A stretch of DNA of 64,000 nucleotides from an uncultured Vampirovibrio sp. (GTDB lineage: Bacteria > Cyanobacteriota > Vampirovibrionia > Gastranaerophilales > Gastranaerophilaceae). Where the stretch lies: positions 62,001 through 126,000 of the forward strand of contig CAJTNR010000001.1 in NCBI GenBank assembly GCA_910577635.1, given 5' to 3'. Positions 49,653 through 57,259 of the stretch are shown here, piece after piece; positions within the stretch are counted from its first letter, which is position 1, and each line of letters opens with the position of its first letter. The notes under the pieces are model-generated. The model made no database searches. It was not told the origin of the DNA and saw nothing but the letters and a program-made list of their open reading frames with translations. The translations under genes were made by a program, and so were the position numbers.

Positions 49653-51518
49653 TTATTTATAAGTCAATATTTCCTCTCTGCCTGTTAAGATATTGATTCT
49701 TTCTTCATATATTTTCTTACCTGATTGAGAATATCTTATTTGTCCTTTTAGTTCACCTTTTTTGTTGCATTTAATCTTTTTTAGAATATTTCCGTTTTTA
49801 TCTTTAAGTGTTGTTGTTTCATTTCCAAATAGATCTTTTTTAGTTTCACTTGTTGTTTCAATTACAATCGGCTCACTGTTTTTCTGAGATAAATCTACCA
49901 TTGTAAATTCCTTAAATTCTTTTTTAAAGGTCTTTTTATCAAGGGCAATTTCCTTGCTTGAATCCTGAGGATCTGTAATTGTAACGATATTGTTCTCAAT
50001 CGATTTTACAGCATAAACATGTGGAGAAGGAAGTTCAACTTTTTCACCATTAATATCTTTTACAATACTTGATTTTCCGCTTTTGCCTATTGTAATTGCA
50101 GTATCTTTATTTTTTAATGACCCTTTATCATCAAGTAATTTATTTAATTTAGAAACTTTAAACGTTTTTGGAATATTTCCTGTTACAAGTGCTGCAACTT
50201 CAATCCCGGCGCCTCCTTCTAAATTATCCCGCCAATAAGCATCTGCACTTTGGTTATAGAAATTGTCTTTTACAAAATCGTCACTATAAACTAAATTACC
50301 TTCTTTTTGGTCTTTTCTAAAGCGCTCAATGACCATTTCAAAAATAATCATATCGTCATCACCAATTGAAAGTTTTCCTTCTTCTTTTTTTTCTATAAGT
50401 TCATCATTGCTAATTTTATAATCAATACCTGACAAGTGCATAACAACACCATCTTTTTCATATTCAATTGCGTTTTTAATCATTTCTTTTCCTGTTTCAC
50501 TATAAGTTAGAGAATTAACCCCTGACAATAGCCAACAGTCTCCAGTGTCTCCTTGTTTAGTGTGTTCTATTTCTCCGTTATAGTAAAGTTCTGTTTCCTT
50601 GTTTATTTTTTTAGATTCTGCAATTTTTCCCTGAGAGTCATAAGCTATATTTGTAGAATTTTTTGTTTTTCCGTTTTCGTCATATTCTGCTATTTCTGTT
50701 TTTTCTAAACTGCCATTTTTGTAGAAATTAGTTTCATTGCGGCTCTGTCCGCCGTTTTCGTAATAGCTTATTTTGCTTGACAATTCCTCTAATCCGTCTT
50801 TTGTGTATGAATTTAGTTCAGATTCTTTTAATTGTCCGTTATCATAATAATTTTCATAGCTTTTATTCTCTAAGTTTCCATTATCATAATAATTTTCCCT
50901 GCATTTTTTTTGAACATTTTCATTTAAGTCCAATTCTTTAGTTTCAGTACTTTTTATATATCCTGTTTTATCATATTCTGTTTGTTCTTCTATAATGATT
51001 TTTTTATCAAGGTTATATAGCGTGCTTTTATAGCTTTTTTGCTCTCCATTGTCCCAGTATTCATCCACCCAGCTGCCTTCCAGCTCTCCTTTGTCGTTAT
51101 AAGTATTCTGTTTATAATAGCTTAAATCCCCGCTTTCATAGTAGTAGGATTGAGAAGATGTTTTTAGTAATCCTTCTTCTGTATATGTATAAGATTTGTA
51201 TGCTTCTAGTTGTCCGTTATCATAATAATCTTCAAAGCTCCTGTTTTTTACCTTGCCATTATCATAATAAGTTGTTGTGTAATTGTCACAGCAAGTTTCT
51301 ATGGAGTCGTCTTCGACAGTTTTGCTTTTTTCTATCCAATCGCTAAGTTTTGTTAATTCTTGCGTATTTTCATTAGCTTTATCATATAGTTCAATTTCAC
51401 TATAACCTTCTTTTGCATCTTCTGCTGTTTGTTCTAGAGCTTTTGATTCTATAGGGGATGGATTAATTTGCACTTTGTTTGAAGAAGTTAAAAATTCTTT
51501 GTTAATGTTTATATTCAT
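49653..51518 (-). CDS. Calpain-like cysteine protease paralogue with Asn-to-Asp change, 621 aa
   Basis: Tandem paralogue of the gene downstream. The Cys site is QGDTGDCWLLSG (Q322, C328) and the His is in PSPHVYAVKS (H500), but the NPW site reads TDPQDS (D516): the catalytic Asn is Asp and the Trp is lost. It has about nine YYDNG-type repeats between 84 and 316 (YYDNGKV, YYDNGQL, YWDNGEQ, YYDNGNL, FYKNGSL), better preserved than in its paralogue. The C-terminal 70 residues after the protease domain are also shared. Either a different triad geometry, reduced activity or a pseudoprotease. No signal peptide. GGAAAAGAG precedes the ATG. Confidence 0.78.
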   Translation of the reverse strand: MNININKEFLTSSNKVQINPSPIESKALEQTAEDAKEGYSEIELYDKANENTQELTKLSDWIEKSKTVEDDSIETCCDNYTTTYYDNGKVKNRSFEDYYDNGQLEAYKSYTYTEEGLLKTSSQSYYYESGDLSYYKQNTYNDKGELEGSWVDEYWDNGEQKSYKSTLYNLDKKIIIEEQTEYDKTGYIKSTETKELDLNENVQKKCRENYYDNGNLENKSYENYYDNGQLKESELNSYTKDGLEELSSKISYYENGGQSRNETNFYKNGSLEKTEIAEYDENGKTKNSTNIAYDSQGKIAESKKINKETELYYNGEIEHTKQGDTGDCWLLSGVNSLTYSETGKEMIKNAIEYEKDGVVMHLSGIDYKISNDELIEKKEEGKLSIGDDDMIIFEMVIERFRKDQKEGNLVYSDDFVKDNFYNQSADAYWRDNLEGGAGIEVAALVTGNIPKTFKVSKLNKLLDDKGSLKNKDTAITIGKSGKSSIVKDINGEKVELPSPHVYAVKSIENNIVTITDPQDSSKEIALDKKTFKKEFKEFTMVDLSQKNSEPIVIETTSETKKDLFGNETTTLKDKNGNILKKIKCNKKGELKGQIRYSQSGKKIYEERINILTGREEILTYK

Positions 51519-51599
51519 ATCTCTTTTCCTATTACAATAATTTACGGAATATTATTCTTTTATCTTTAGATCTTTAGATATAAAATTAACATTTTGTAA

Positions 51600-51605
51600 T
51601 ATAAT
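51600..51605 (+). promoter_or_regulatory. -10 box of a predicted leaderless promoter (maf)
   Basis: Perfect TATAAT ending 6 nt before the maf ATG at 51612; no ribosome site lies between. No clear -35 box. Confidence 0.55.
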
Positions 51606-51611
51606 TAGAAT

Positions 51612-52169
51612 ATGAAAAAAAAGTTGATTTTAGCTTCTGTTTCACCCAGAAGAAAAGAGATTCTAAAAAAAGCAGGATATGATTTTTTGGTTGTTCCTTC
51701 CAATTATAGTGAAAAAATTTCTAATCTTGAGTATTCAAGTTCTCTTGTTGAGAATTGTGCTTATAATAAAGCTTATGATGTTATAAAAAGACAGAAGGGG
51801 ATTGTTGTTGCAGCAGATACTGTTGTTGTTTTAGAAGGAATAATTTTAGGCAAGCCAAAAGACAAAAAAGAAGCGTTTTTAATGCTAAAAAATTTATCCA
51901 ATAAAACCCATTTTGTAACAACTTCGATTTGTTTAATGGATTCTAATAAAGTTTTATTGGATGGTGAAGTTACTTATGTAACTTTTCGAAAATTATCGGA
52001 TTGTGAAATTATTAACTATATCGAGCAAAAAAATCCTTTAGATAAAGCCGGCAGTTATGGAATTCAAGATGAGAATTTTGATTTTGCAGTGCAAATTAAA
52101 GGAGAACTCGATAATGTTATTGGTTTTCCTATAAAACTTTTTAATTCAATGATGGATTCTTTTGTTTAA
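51612..52169 (+). CDS. maf: Maf nucleotide pyrophosphatase, 185 aa
   Basis: Hydrolyses dTTP/UTP or modified nucleotides. LASVSPRRKEILKKAG at the N-terminus, VAADTVVVLEG, LGKPKDKKEA, and the C-terminal KAGSYGIQ and VIGFPI motifs define the family. Full length. It is convergent with, and overlaps by 4 bp, the ABC ATPase gene. Predicted leaderless (see the -10 box). Confidence 0.94.
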   Translation: MKKKLILASVSPRRKEILKKAGYDFLVVPSNYSEKISNLEYSSSLVENCAYNKAYDVIKRQKGIVVAADTVVVLEGIILGKPKDKKEAFLMLKNLSNKTHFVTTSICLMDSNKVLLDGEVTYVTFRKLSDCEIINYIEQKNPLDKAGSYGIQDENFDFAVQIKGELDNVIGFPIKLFNSMMDSFV

Positions 52170-53086
52170 TATAGCCAGCAGGAAACAAAATCATTGTAGC
52201 AGTCTTTTAATTCAGGCTTTTGTTTTGAACATTTATCCATTGCACAATTGCATCTTGGGTGGAATTTGCAGCCATTGATGGTTTCAGTTATAGGAGAAAT
52301 TTGTCCTTTAATATTTTCTAATCTTTTCCCTTCTTCATTAGGCAGGGCCTTTAAAAGTGCTGTAGTATAAGGATGAAGGGGTTTTCTAAAAAGAGTTTTT
52401 GTATCCGCTTTTTCAACAATATCACCTAAGTACATAATTGTTGTTGTATCACAATAGTTAGAAACAATTGATAAATCATGGGTTATTAGAATTATTGTTT
52501 TTCCTTTGTTTTTTAGCTCTAACAGTAAATTAAGAATCGAATTAGAAACACTGACATCTAATGCAGTTGTTGGCTCATCCGCTAAAATCAGCTCTGAATC
52601 TGAAATTAAACTCATTGCAATAATTATTCTTTGTTTCATTCCCCCTGATAGTTCGTGAGGATATGATTTTAAGACTGTATCAATATTTTTAATTCTAACT
52701 TCTTCAAGGGCTGAGGTTATTTTTTCTTTGGACTCTGTTACTTCTAATAACTGATTTTCAATCGTATACAAAGGATTTAAGGACATAAAGGGGTCTTGCG
52801 GGATTAAAGATATTGTTTTTCCTCTTAATTTATTAAATTCTTTGTTTTTCAACTCCAGTAAATCTTCGTTTTTAAAGATTATACGACCTTGTTTAATAAG
52901 AGCGTTTTTAGGAAGGAGTTTTAGAATGGTATTTATAAAAACACTCTTTCCACAGCCTGATTCACCAGCTATTGCGTGGATTTTGCCTTTTTCAAAAGAA
53001 AGATTAATGTTATTTAGAGCATAATAAAAATTATCTTCAATATTGAATCCAACACTTAGATTTTTTACTTGTAGAATATTTTCCAT
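52166..53086 (-). CDS. OppD/DppD-type peptide ABC transporter ATPase, 306 aa
   Basis: ATP-binding subunit of a peptide/nickel-type importer. Walker A GESGCGKSVFI, Q-loop LIPQDPFMSLNPLYTI, signature LSGGMKQRIIIAMSL, Walker B LILADEPTTALDV, and the C-terminal oligopeptide-transporter zinc-like segment (CKFHPRCNCAMDKC). ATG 53086 is preferred over the longest ORF (53122) because GAGAGGG precedes it. No permease, OppF or binding protein gene is adjacent, which is unusual; it must work with components elsewhere. Confidence 0.9.
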   Translation of the reverse strand: MENILQVKNLSVGFNIEDNFYYALNNINLSFEKGKIHAIAGESGCGKSVFINTILKLLPKNALIKQGRIIFKNEDLLELKNKEFNKLRGKTISLIPQDPFMSLNPLYTIENQLLEVTESKEKITSALEEVRIKNIDTVLKSYPHELSGGMKQRIIIAMSLISDSELILADEPTTALDVSVSNSILNLLLELKNKGKTIILITHDLSIVSNYCDTTTIMYLGDIVEKADTKTLFRKPLHPYTTALLKALPNEEGKRLENIKGQISPITETINGCKFHPRCNCAMDKCSKQKPELKDCYNDFVSCWLY

Positions 53087-53134
53087 TGCCCTCTCTTTTC
53101 TTTTATTAAGGGATTTTAGCATTGAAAAAACAAT

Positions 53135-54283
53135 TTAACATTGAACAAAAGGACGTTTTTTGTTTTCTTCAATTTTTGCTTTCATTTTTTTTCTTCTCAT
53201 TAGATCAACAAAAGCTTCAAGACGGGTAATATAGCCTGCTCTTCCTGTTTGTTCATCCATTATTAATGATAGAATTGGTAAAGACGTGTCTTCTCTCATC
53301 TTAGGGAAAATATTCTGACTCATAATTTCAGGCATGCAGGTAAAAGGCGAAACATGGATTAATCCATCAACATTTCTTTCTTTAGCATATAAAACATCAG
53401 AAATGCACTCTAGTGCATCCCCTCCAATATCTCTCATTAAGTATGGCTTAGCTAGTCGATAAGCTCTTTCTAAGTGAGTTTCTCCTTTTTTGAAAATTTT
53501 TGGAATAATAGCATCCTTAAGAAACGATGAAACAGTTAATGAGCGTCTTACCTGAACCCCCATTGCTCCAAGTTCTCGTTCTAAGTTTTGATTTGAGAAT
53601 TCGTCATTAACAATATATATTTCTCCTGTCAAATCAACATGAAGGATATCTTTATTTTTATCAATTTCAACGCTCGATATTTCTTTCAGCCCTTCTTTTA
53701 ATGCTTTTGCCAGTTTTGATATACTGTTTGTCTGGCGAATAGCTTTAAGTGCTTTGTTGAAAGCTTTTTCGCTATCGCCTTTTTTTATTTCTCTTGCTCT
53801 GTAATATGAAAGAAAACTTTCAAGCTCATCAACTGCAAAAACTGTTCTTATTGCAAGATAAATTGCATTAAAAATTTTGAAGTAGTTTTTTGTACCGCTG
53901 ATTCTTTTTAAATAGTCAATCAAACCTTTTATTCCATCATAAAGGTTGAGTTCGATATAGTTTGTTTTGTATCCCAGGTCAATTAAAACCTGTTCAATGT
54001 TTCTTCCATATTCACCCAAACGGCAAATCCCGGGAGAAGTTATCATAGAAACGTAATCCACTCCTCCTTCAATTGCTTCAATGAAATTTCCAAGGATTAG
54101 TTTATAAGGAAGACAAATTGCCTCAGGAGAGTTTTTTGTTCCAAGTGAAAGAGTTTTTTTGCTTGTATAAGGGGGAATAAAAGCTTCAACCCCAATGCTT
54201 TTTAAAGCCATTTCCCAAGCTACATAAATTGTTCCCATATGAGGGAAAGCTACCTTAATTTTTTTATTCTCATCTTTTTTCAT
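53135..54283 (-). CDS. 2-Hydroxyacyl-CoA dehydratase-like (DUF2229/HgdB-type) protein, 382 aa
   Basis: Related to 2-hydroxyglutaryl-CoA dehydratase subunits and the DUF2229 proteins associated with its activator. IKVAFPHMGTIYVAWEMAL, NSPEAICLPYKLILGNFIEAI, ITSPGICRLGEYG and VSPFTCMPEIMSQNIFP provide conserved cysteines for an Fe-S cluster. The activator ATPase is not adjacent. ATG 54283 is preferred to TTG 54304; neither has a ribosome site and TATAAT lies only 9 nt upstream, so the leader is very short. Substrate unknown. Confidence 0.75.
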   Translation of the reverse strand: MKKDENKKIKVAFPHMGTIYVAWEMALKSIGVEAFIPPYTSKKTLSLGTKNSPEAICLPYKLILGNFIEAIEGGVDYVSMITSPGICRLGEYGRNIEQVLIDLGYKTNYIELNLYDGIKGLIDYLKRISGTKNYFKIFNAIYLAIRTVFAVDELESFLSYYRAREIKKGDSEKAFNKALKAIRQTNSISKLAKALKEGLKEISSVEIDKNKDILHVDLTGEIYIVNDEFSNQNLERELGAMGVQVRRSLTVSSFLKDAIIPKIFKKGETHLERAYRLAKPYLMRDIGGDALECISDVLYAKERNVDGLIHVSPFTCMPEIMSQNIFPKMREDTSLPILSLIMDEQTGRAGYITRLEAFVDLMRRKKMKAKIEENKKRPFVQC

Positions 54284-54346
54284 AGTAATATAATTATATA
54301 TCAAAAAAAGACCAAATTTTAGCTTTAATAAAAATTTACAATAGCT

Positions 54347-54378
54347 TAAAACCCGGGATTGATTTACCCCGGGTTTTA
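54347..54378 (-). terminator. Intrinsic terminator after rplJ-rplL
   Basis: An 11-bp stem (54347-54357 with 54368-54378) with a CCCGGG core and 10-nt loop; the minus-strand side ends in TTTTA. It separates the ribosomal genes from the dehydratase-like gene. Confidence 0.85.
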
Positions 54379-54397
54379 TTTGAAAACTAACTTTTAA

Positions 54398-54775
54398 CTA
54401 TTTAATTTCTACAGTTGCGCCAGCTTCTTCTAACTTAGCTTTGATGTCTTTAGCTTCTTCAGGTTTTACACCTTCTTTAATAGCTTTAGGAGCTCCATCT
54501 ACTAAGTCTTTAGCTTCTTTTAAGCCTAAACCTGTAATTTCACGAACAAGTTTTAAAACTGGAATCTTGTTAGCACCAGCTGAAGCTAAGATAACATTAA
54601 CTTCGCTTGGAGCTTCAGCAGCACCAGCACCATCTGCTGCAGGAGCAGCAGCTGCAACAGCTACAGGAGCAGCAGCAGATACGCCAAATTTTTCTTCCAT
54701 AGCTTTAACTAATTCTGCAGCTTCTAATAATGTTAATTTTTCAATTGATTCAAGAATTGTTTCTACGTTACTCAT
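54398..54775 (-). CDS. rplL: 50S ribosomal protein L7/L12, 125 aa
   Basis: Stalk protein. N-terminal dimerisation domain (VETILESIEKLTLLEAAELVK), Ala/Pro-rich hinge (about 33-55), and C-terminal factor-binding domain with KIPVLKLVREITGLGLKEAK. Normal length. Downstream of rplJ, as usual, but rpoB/rpoC do not follow. Confidence 0.97.
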   Translation of the reverse strand: MSNVETILESIEKLTLLEAAELVKAMEEKFGVSAAAPVAVAAAAPAADGAGAAEAPSEVNVILASAGANKIPVLKLVREITGLGLKEAKDLVDGAPKAIKEGVKPEEAKDIKAKLEEAGATVEIK

Positions 54776-54807
54776 TTTAATTATTACCTTTCTTAATTAT
54801 TGTTATT

Positions 54808-55329
54808 TTACGCACTTTTTTGTTCTTTAACAGCATTAATTGCTCTAACTAAAGCAGACATAACTCCATTGACTGAGTATACTATGCCGCTTGCAGGTGA
54901 ATTGATTGAACCGAGCATTTTTGCCAGAAGTTCTTCTTTAGAAGGCATTGAAGCAAGTTTTTGAGCTTCTTGGGCGTTTAACACTTTTCCTTCTAATACT
55001 GCACCTAAAATTTCACCTTTTTTATTTTCCTTGATGAATTTTGCTAAAACCTTAGCAGATGCAACTTCATCACCAAATCCGAATGCAATTGCAGTTGGTC
55101 CTTGCATTAGTTCTTCAATTGCTTCAAAGTTTGTGCCTTTTACTGCAACTTTACATAAAGTATTTTTGGTTACTGTTAAATCTGATTGCTGGGCTTGCAG
55201 GGAGCGTCTTAATTCTGTAATTTCCTCAACAGACAAACCTCTATAATCAGCTACAACAGCAACTTTAGCATTTTCGAATTGTTTTTTGTAATGTTCAATT
55301 TTTTGATTTTTAAATTCTTTAGTTGCCAT
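54808..55329 (-). CDS. rplJ: 50S ribosomal protein L10, 173 aa
   Basis: Stalk base protein. YKKQFENAKVAVVADYRGLSVEE, ELRRSLQAQQSDLTVTKNTL, LMQGPTAIAFGFGDEVASAK and the C-terminal helix binding L12 dimers are present. AAGGAG precedes the ATG. It is not preceded by rplK-rplA; instead a 360-bp leader and a divergent sigma factor gene lie upstream. Confidence 0.97.
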   Translation of the reverse strand: MATKEFKNQKIEHYKKQFENAKVAVVADYRGLSVEEITELRRSLQAQQSDLTVTKNTLCKVAVKGTNFEAIEELMQGPTAIAFGFGDEVASAKVLAKFIKENKKGEILGAVLEGKVLNAQEAQKLASMPSKEELLAKMLGSINSPASGIVYSVNGVMSALVRAINAVKEQKSA

Positions 55330-55370
55330 TTTTTAAAAGTTTTCTCCTTTCTTTAAACTACGCTAAAACT

Positions 55371-55401
55371 AAAAAAGTTTTGCGAGTACAGTACGCAAAA
55401 C
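55371..55401 (-). terminator. Attenuator-like hairpin in the rplJ leader
   Basis: On the minus strand GTTTTGCG pairs with CGCAAAAC (55394-55401 with 55377-55384), loop of 9 nt, then TTTTTT (55371-55376): a complete intrinsic terminator 42 bp before the rplJ ATG. A terminator inside the leader of an expressed ribosomal gene implies attenuation or L10-mediated control. Confidence 0.7.
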
Positions 55402-55657
55402 AGCTCAATAAGGATAAATAAAGGATATTTAACTTTTGAACCTGGATTGGAAATTAAGATATTGCTATCACCAATCGTCTTTGGTACTGTATTTATCTTA
55501 TATTATAAAGATTTTGTGTCAATAGTTGTTAATAAAACTTAATATTTTTAAAAAAACAGGCAATTATATTTTTCAGTATTCTTTTTAATGACATATAAAA
55601 TTTTGTTTGTAGAAATGTAAATAATTCATAAATAATATTTTATATAAAAAGCTACTA

Positions 55658-55666
55658 TGTTACAAT
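55658..55666 (+). promoter_or_regulatory. Extended -10 for the small sigma-factor gene
   Basis: TGT followed by TACAAT, giving a leader of about 15-20 nt before the ATG at 55690. No clear -35. Confidence 0.4.
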
Positions 55667-55689
55667 AACTTTCTCTTGGTATTAAGTGT

Positions 55690-56313
55690 ATGTTAAACGT
55701 TAAAGAAAAAATAAAAAAAGACCAATATCTTAAACAGTATTCGGATTTAGTTAACAAAATTGCCAAAGTTGAGTATCGCTCCATCGTCTCTAAACATTTA
55801 ATTGACTTTGATGAGTTGATTAATATTGGTTTTCAAACTATTAATGTTTTGTGTTCGCACATTAGTGCAGATAATTTCAATGAATCCTATGTTTCAACTG
55901 CAATCAAATGGGCAATAAGAAACGAACTAAGAAATAGGTATAAATGGTATGGTGTCCGCCAATCCAGGATTGATTTATCTAATGATGAAAAAAAAGAACT
56001 CTCAGATGCAATCTACAAGGCGGTTTTATCAACTGATGAAATGTGTGATTTTGAGCGAACCTTTGAAATCAAAGATGTCAGAAAAAATCCTGAGGAAAAC
56101 TGTGAGTTTTCAATGCTTTCAAATCATATTAGAGCTGCTGTAATGACATTACCTAAAAGAGAGCGCGAATTAATCGAATCCAAGTTTTTTAAAGAAAAAA
56201 AACTACAAGAATTATCAGATGAATTCGATATATCTCCAAGCAGAATTTCCAGGATTATAAAATCTGGTTTAGACAAAATTAAAAATGAATTAATTAAGAA
56301 TGAAGTTTTTTAA
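55690..56313 (+). CDS. Sigma-70-family alternative sigma factor, 207 aa
   Basis: A short sigma factor with region 2 (HLIDFDELINIGFQTINVL, then STAIKWAIRNELRNRYKWYG in the region 2.3-2.4 position) and region 4 (LPKRERELIESKFF, KLQELSDEFDISPSRISRII). The spacer between (about 95-150) lacks a full region 3. It resembles FliA/SigF-like or ECF-like small factors but belongs to none that I can name. No anti-sigma gene is adjacent. Divergent from the rplJ operon. Confidence 0.8.
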   Translation: MLNVKEKIKKDQYLKQYSDLVNKIAKVEYRSIVSKHLIDFDELINIGFQTINVLCSHISADNFNESYVSTAIKWAIRNELRNRYKWYGVRQSRIDLSNDEKKELSDAIYKAVLSTDEMCDFERTFEIKDVRKNPEENCEFSMLSNHIRAAVMTLPKRERELIESKFFKEKKLQELSDEFDISPSRISRIIKSGLDKIKNELIKNEVF

Positions 56314-56434
56314 TCATCAATTCTTATAGAAATATATTCATAACTATAGTTAAAAATTATAGCAATTAATTTTTTTAACACGATTATTCTCCAACACTAC
56401 TATAATTATAAAGTATTTTTCTGTTAAAAAATTG

Positions 56435-57130
56435 CTAGTAGTTTTCAATAATTTTGTCAATTGATTTTTTTGCTATGCTGAAAATCTCGTCCAATTGTGC
56501 TTTTTCATATGGCAATCCTTCTGCGGTTGTTTGGAATTCGACAATTTTTCCTGATTTAGTTAGAACAATATTAGAATCAACCTGAGCGCTTGAATCTTCT
56601 TTGTAGCAAAGATCAACCATAACTTCGCCATTGACAATCCCTGCTGAAATTGCTCCAATGGGTTCAATTATCGGGTTTTTTTCAATCAATCCTTCTTTTA
56701 GTAGTTTTTCAATCATTATACTAAGAGCTACGTATGCTCCGTTAATTGAAGCTGTTCTTGTTCCCCCGTCTGCTTGAATCACATCAGCATCTATTATAAA
56801 AGTTTTGCCTGCTATAGCTTCTAAATCAAGACAAGATCTTAAAGAACGCCCAATTAGTCTTTGGATTTCCTGAGTTCTTCCTGAAACTTTTGTTCTTTCT
56901 CTTTGGCATCTGGTTGAGGTGCTTGAAGGAAGAAGAGAATATTCGGCTGTCAGCCAGCCTTCTTTTGAATCTTTATCCAGCCATTTAGGGATTGCGTTTT
57001 CAAAGTTTGCGCAAACGAGTACTTTTGTATCTCCAAATTCAACTAAAACAGAACCAAGAGAGTTTTTTGTGTAGTTTTTTGTGAATTTAAACTGTCTTAA
57101 TTCGTCATTTTTTCTTCCGTCTGTTCTCAT
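56435..57130 (-). CDS. rph: Ribonuclease PH, 231 aa
   Basis: Phosphorolytic 3' trimming of tRNA. MRTDGRKNDELR at the start, GDTKVLVCA, WLTAEYSLLPSSTSTR, RTQEIQRLIGRSLR, DADVIQADGGTRTASINGAYVA and VDLCYKEDSSAQVDSN identify the family; catalytic Arg and phosphate-binding residues are kept. AAAGG ribosome site. Normal length. Confidence 0.97.
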   Translation of the reverse strand: MRTDGRKNDELRQFKFTKNYTKNSLGSVLVEFGDTKVLVCANFENAIPKWLDKDSKEGWLTAEYSLLPSSTSTRCQRERTKVSGRTQEIQRLIGRSLRSCLDLEAIAGKTFIIDADVIQADGGTRTASINGAYVALSIMIEKLLKEGLIEKNPIIEPIGAISAGIVNGEVMVDLCYKEDSSAQVDSNIVLTKSGKIVEFQTTAEGLPYEKAQLDEIFSIAKKSIDKIIENY

Positions 57131-57176
57131 ATTACTACCTTTTTTTCTAGTTATAGATTAACCTTATAATCCGATT

Positions 57177-57259
57177 AAAATAGCTTTTAAAAAAACTATA
57201 TTATTAATATAAATCCTCAACTCTTCTGATTGCTATGCCCCTTTTTTGGGGCTTTTTTT
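57177..57259 (+). ncRNA. Candidate small RNA with intrinsic terminator
   Basis: A plus-strand terminator (GCCCC-TTTTTT-GGGGC at 57237-57252, then seven T) lies in the gap between two minus-strand genes. A TATAAT at 57165-57170 would start a transcript of about 80 nt that ends there. On the minus strand the same hairpin lacks a T-run, so it is not the terminator of rfbA. No ORF with a ribosome site is seen inside, so a non-coding RNA is likely. Confidence 0.4.
57237..57259 (+). terminator. Orphan plus-strand intrinsic terminator
   Basis: 5-bp GCCCC/GGGGC stem, TTTTTT loop and T7 tail. The rfbA stop codon on the minus strand overlaps the end of the T-run. No upstream plus-strand gene exists to use it. 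Confidence 0.65.

Larger units (their letters stand above)
55330..55689. promoter_or_regulatory. Intergenic leader region: rplJ attenuator leader and divergent sigma-gene promoter
   Basis: This 360-bp gene-free stretch holds the rplJ leader on the minus strand (about 55330-55500), a TATAAT and a TTGACA near 55500-55525 that could belong to its promoter, and on the plus strand an extended -10 (TGT-TACAAT, 55658-55666) before the sigma gene. The AT-rich part 55530-55650 shows nothing else I can identify. Confidence 0.5.

Noticed and set aside
50560..51350. Repeated TCATAATAATT-like words suggesting a direct-repeat or CRISPR-like array
   Set aside because: They are codons of the YYDNG repeats of the calpain-like protein, unevenly spaced, without conserved repeat-spacer structure.
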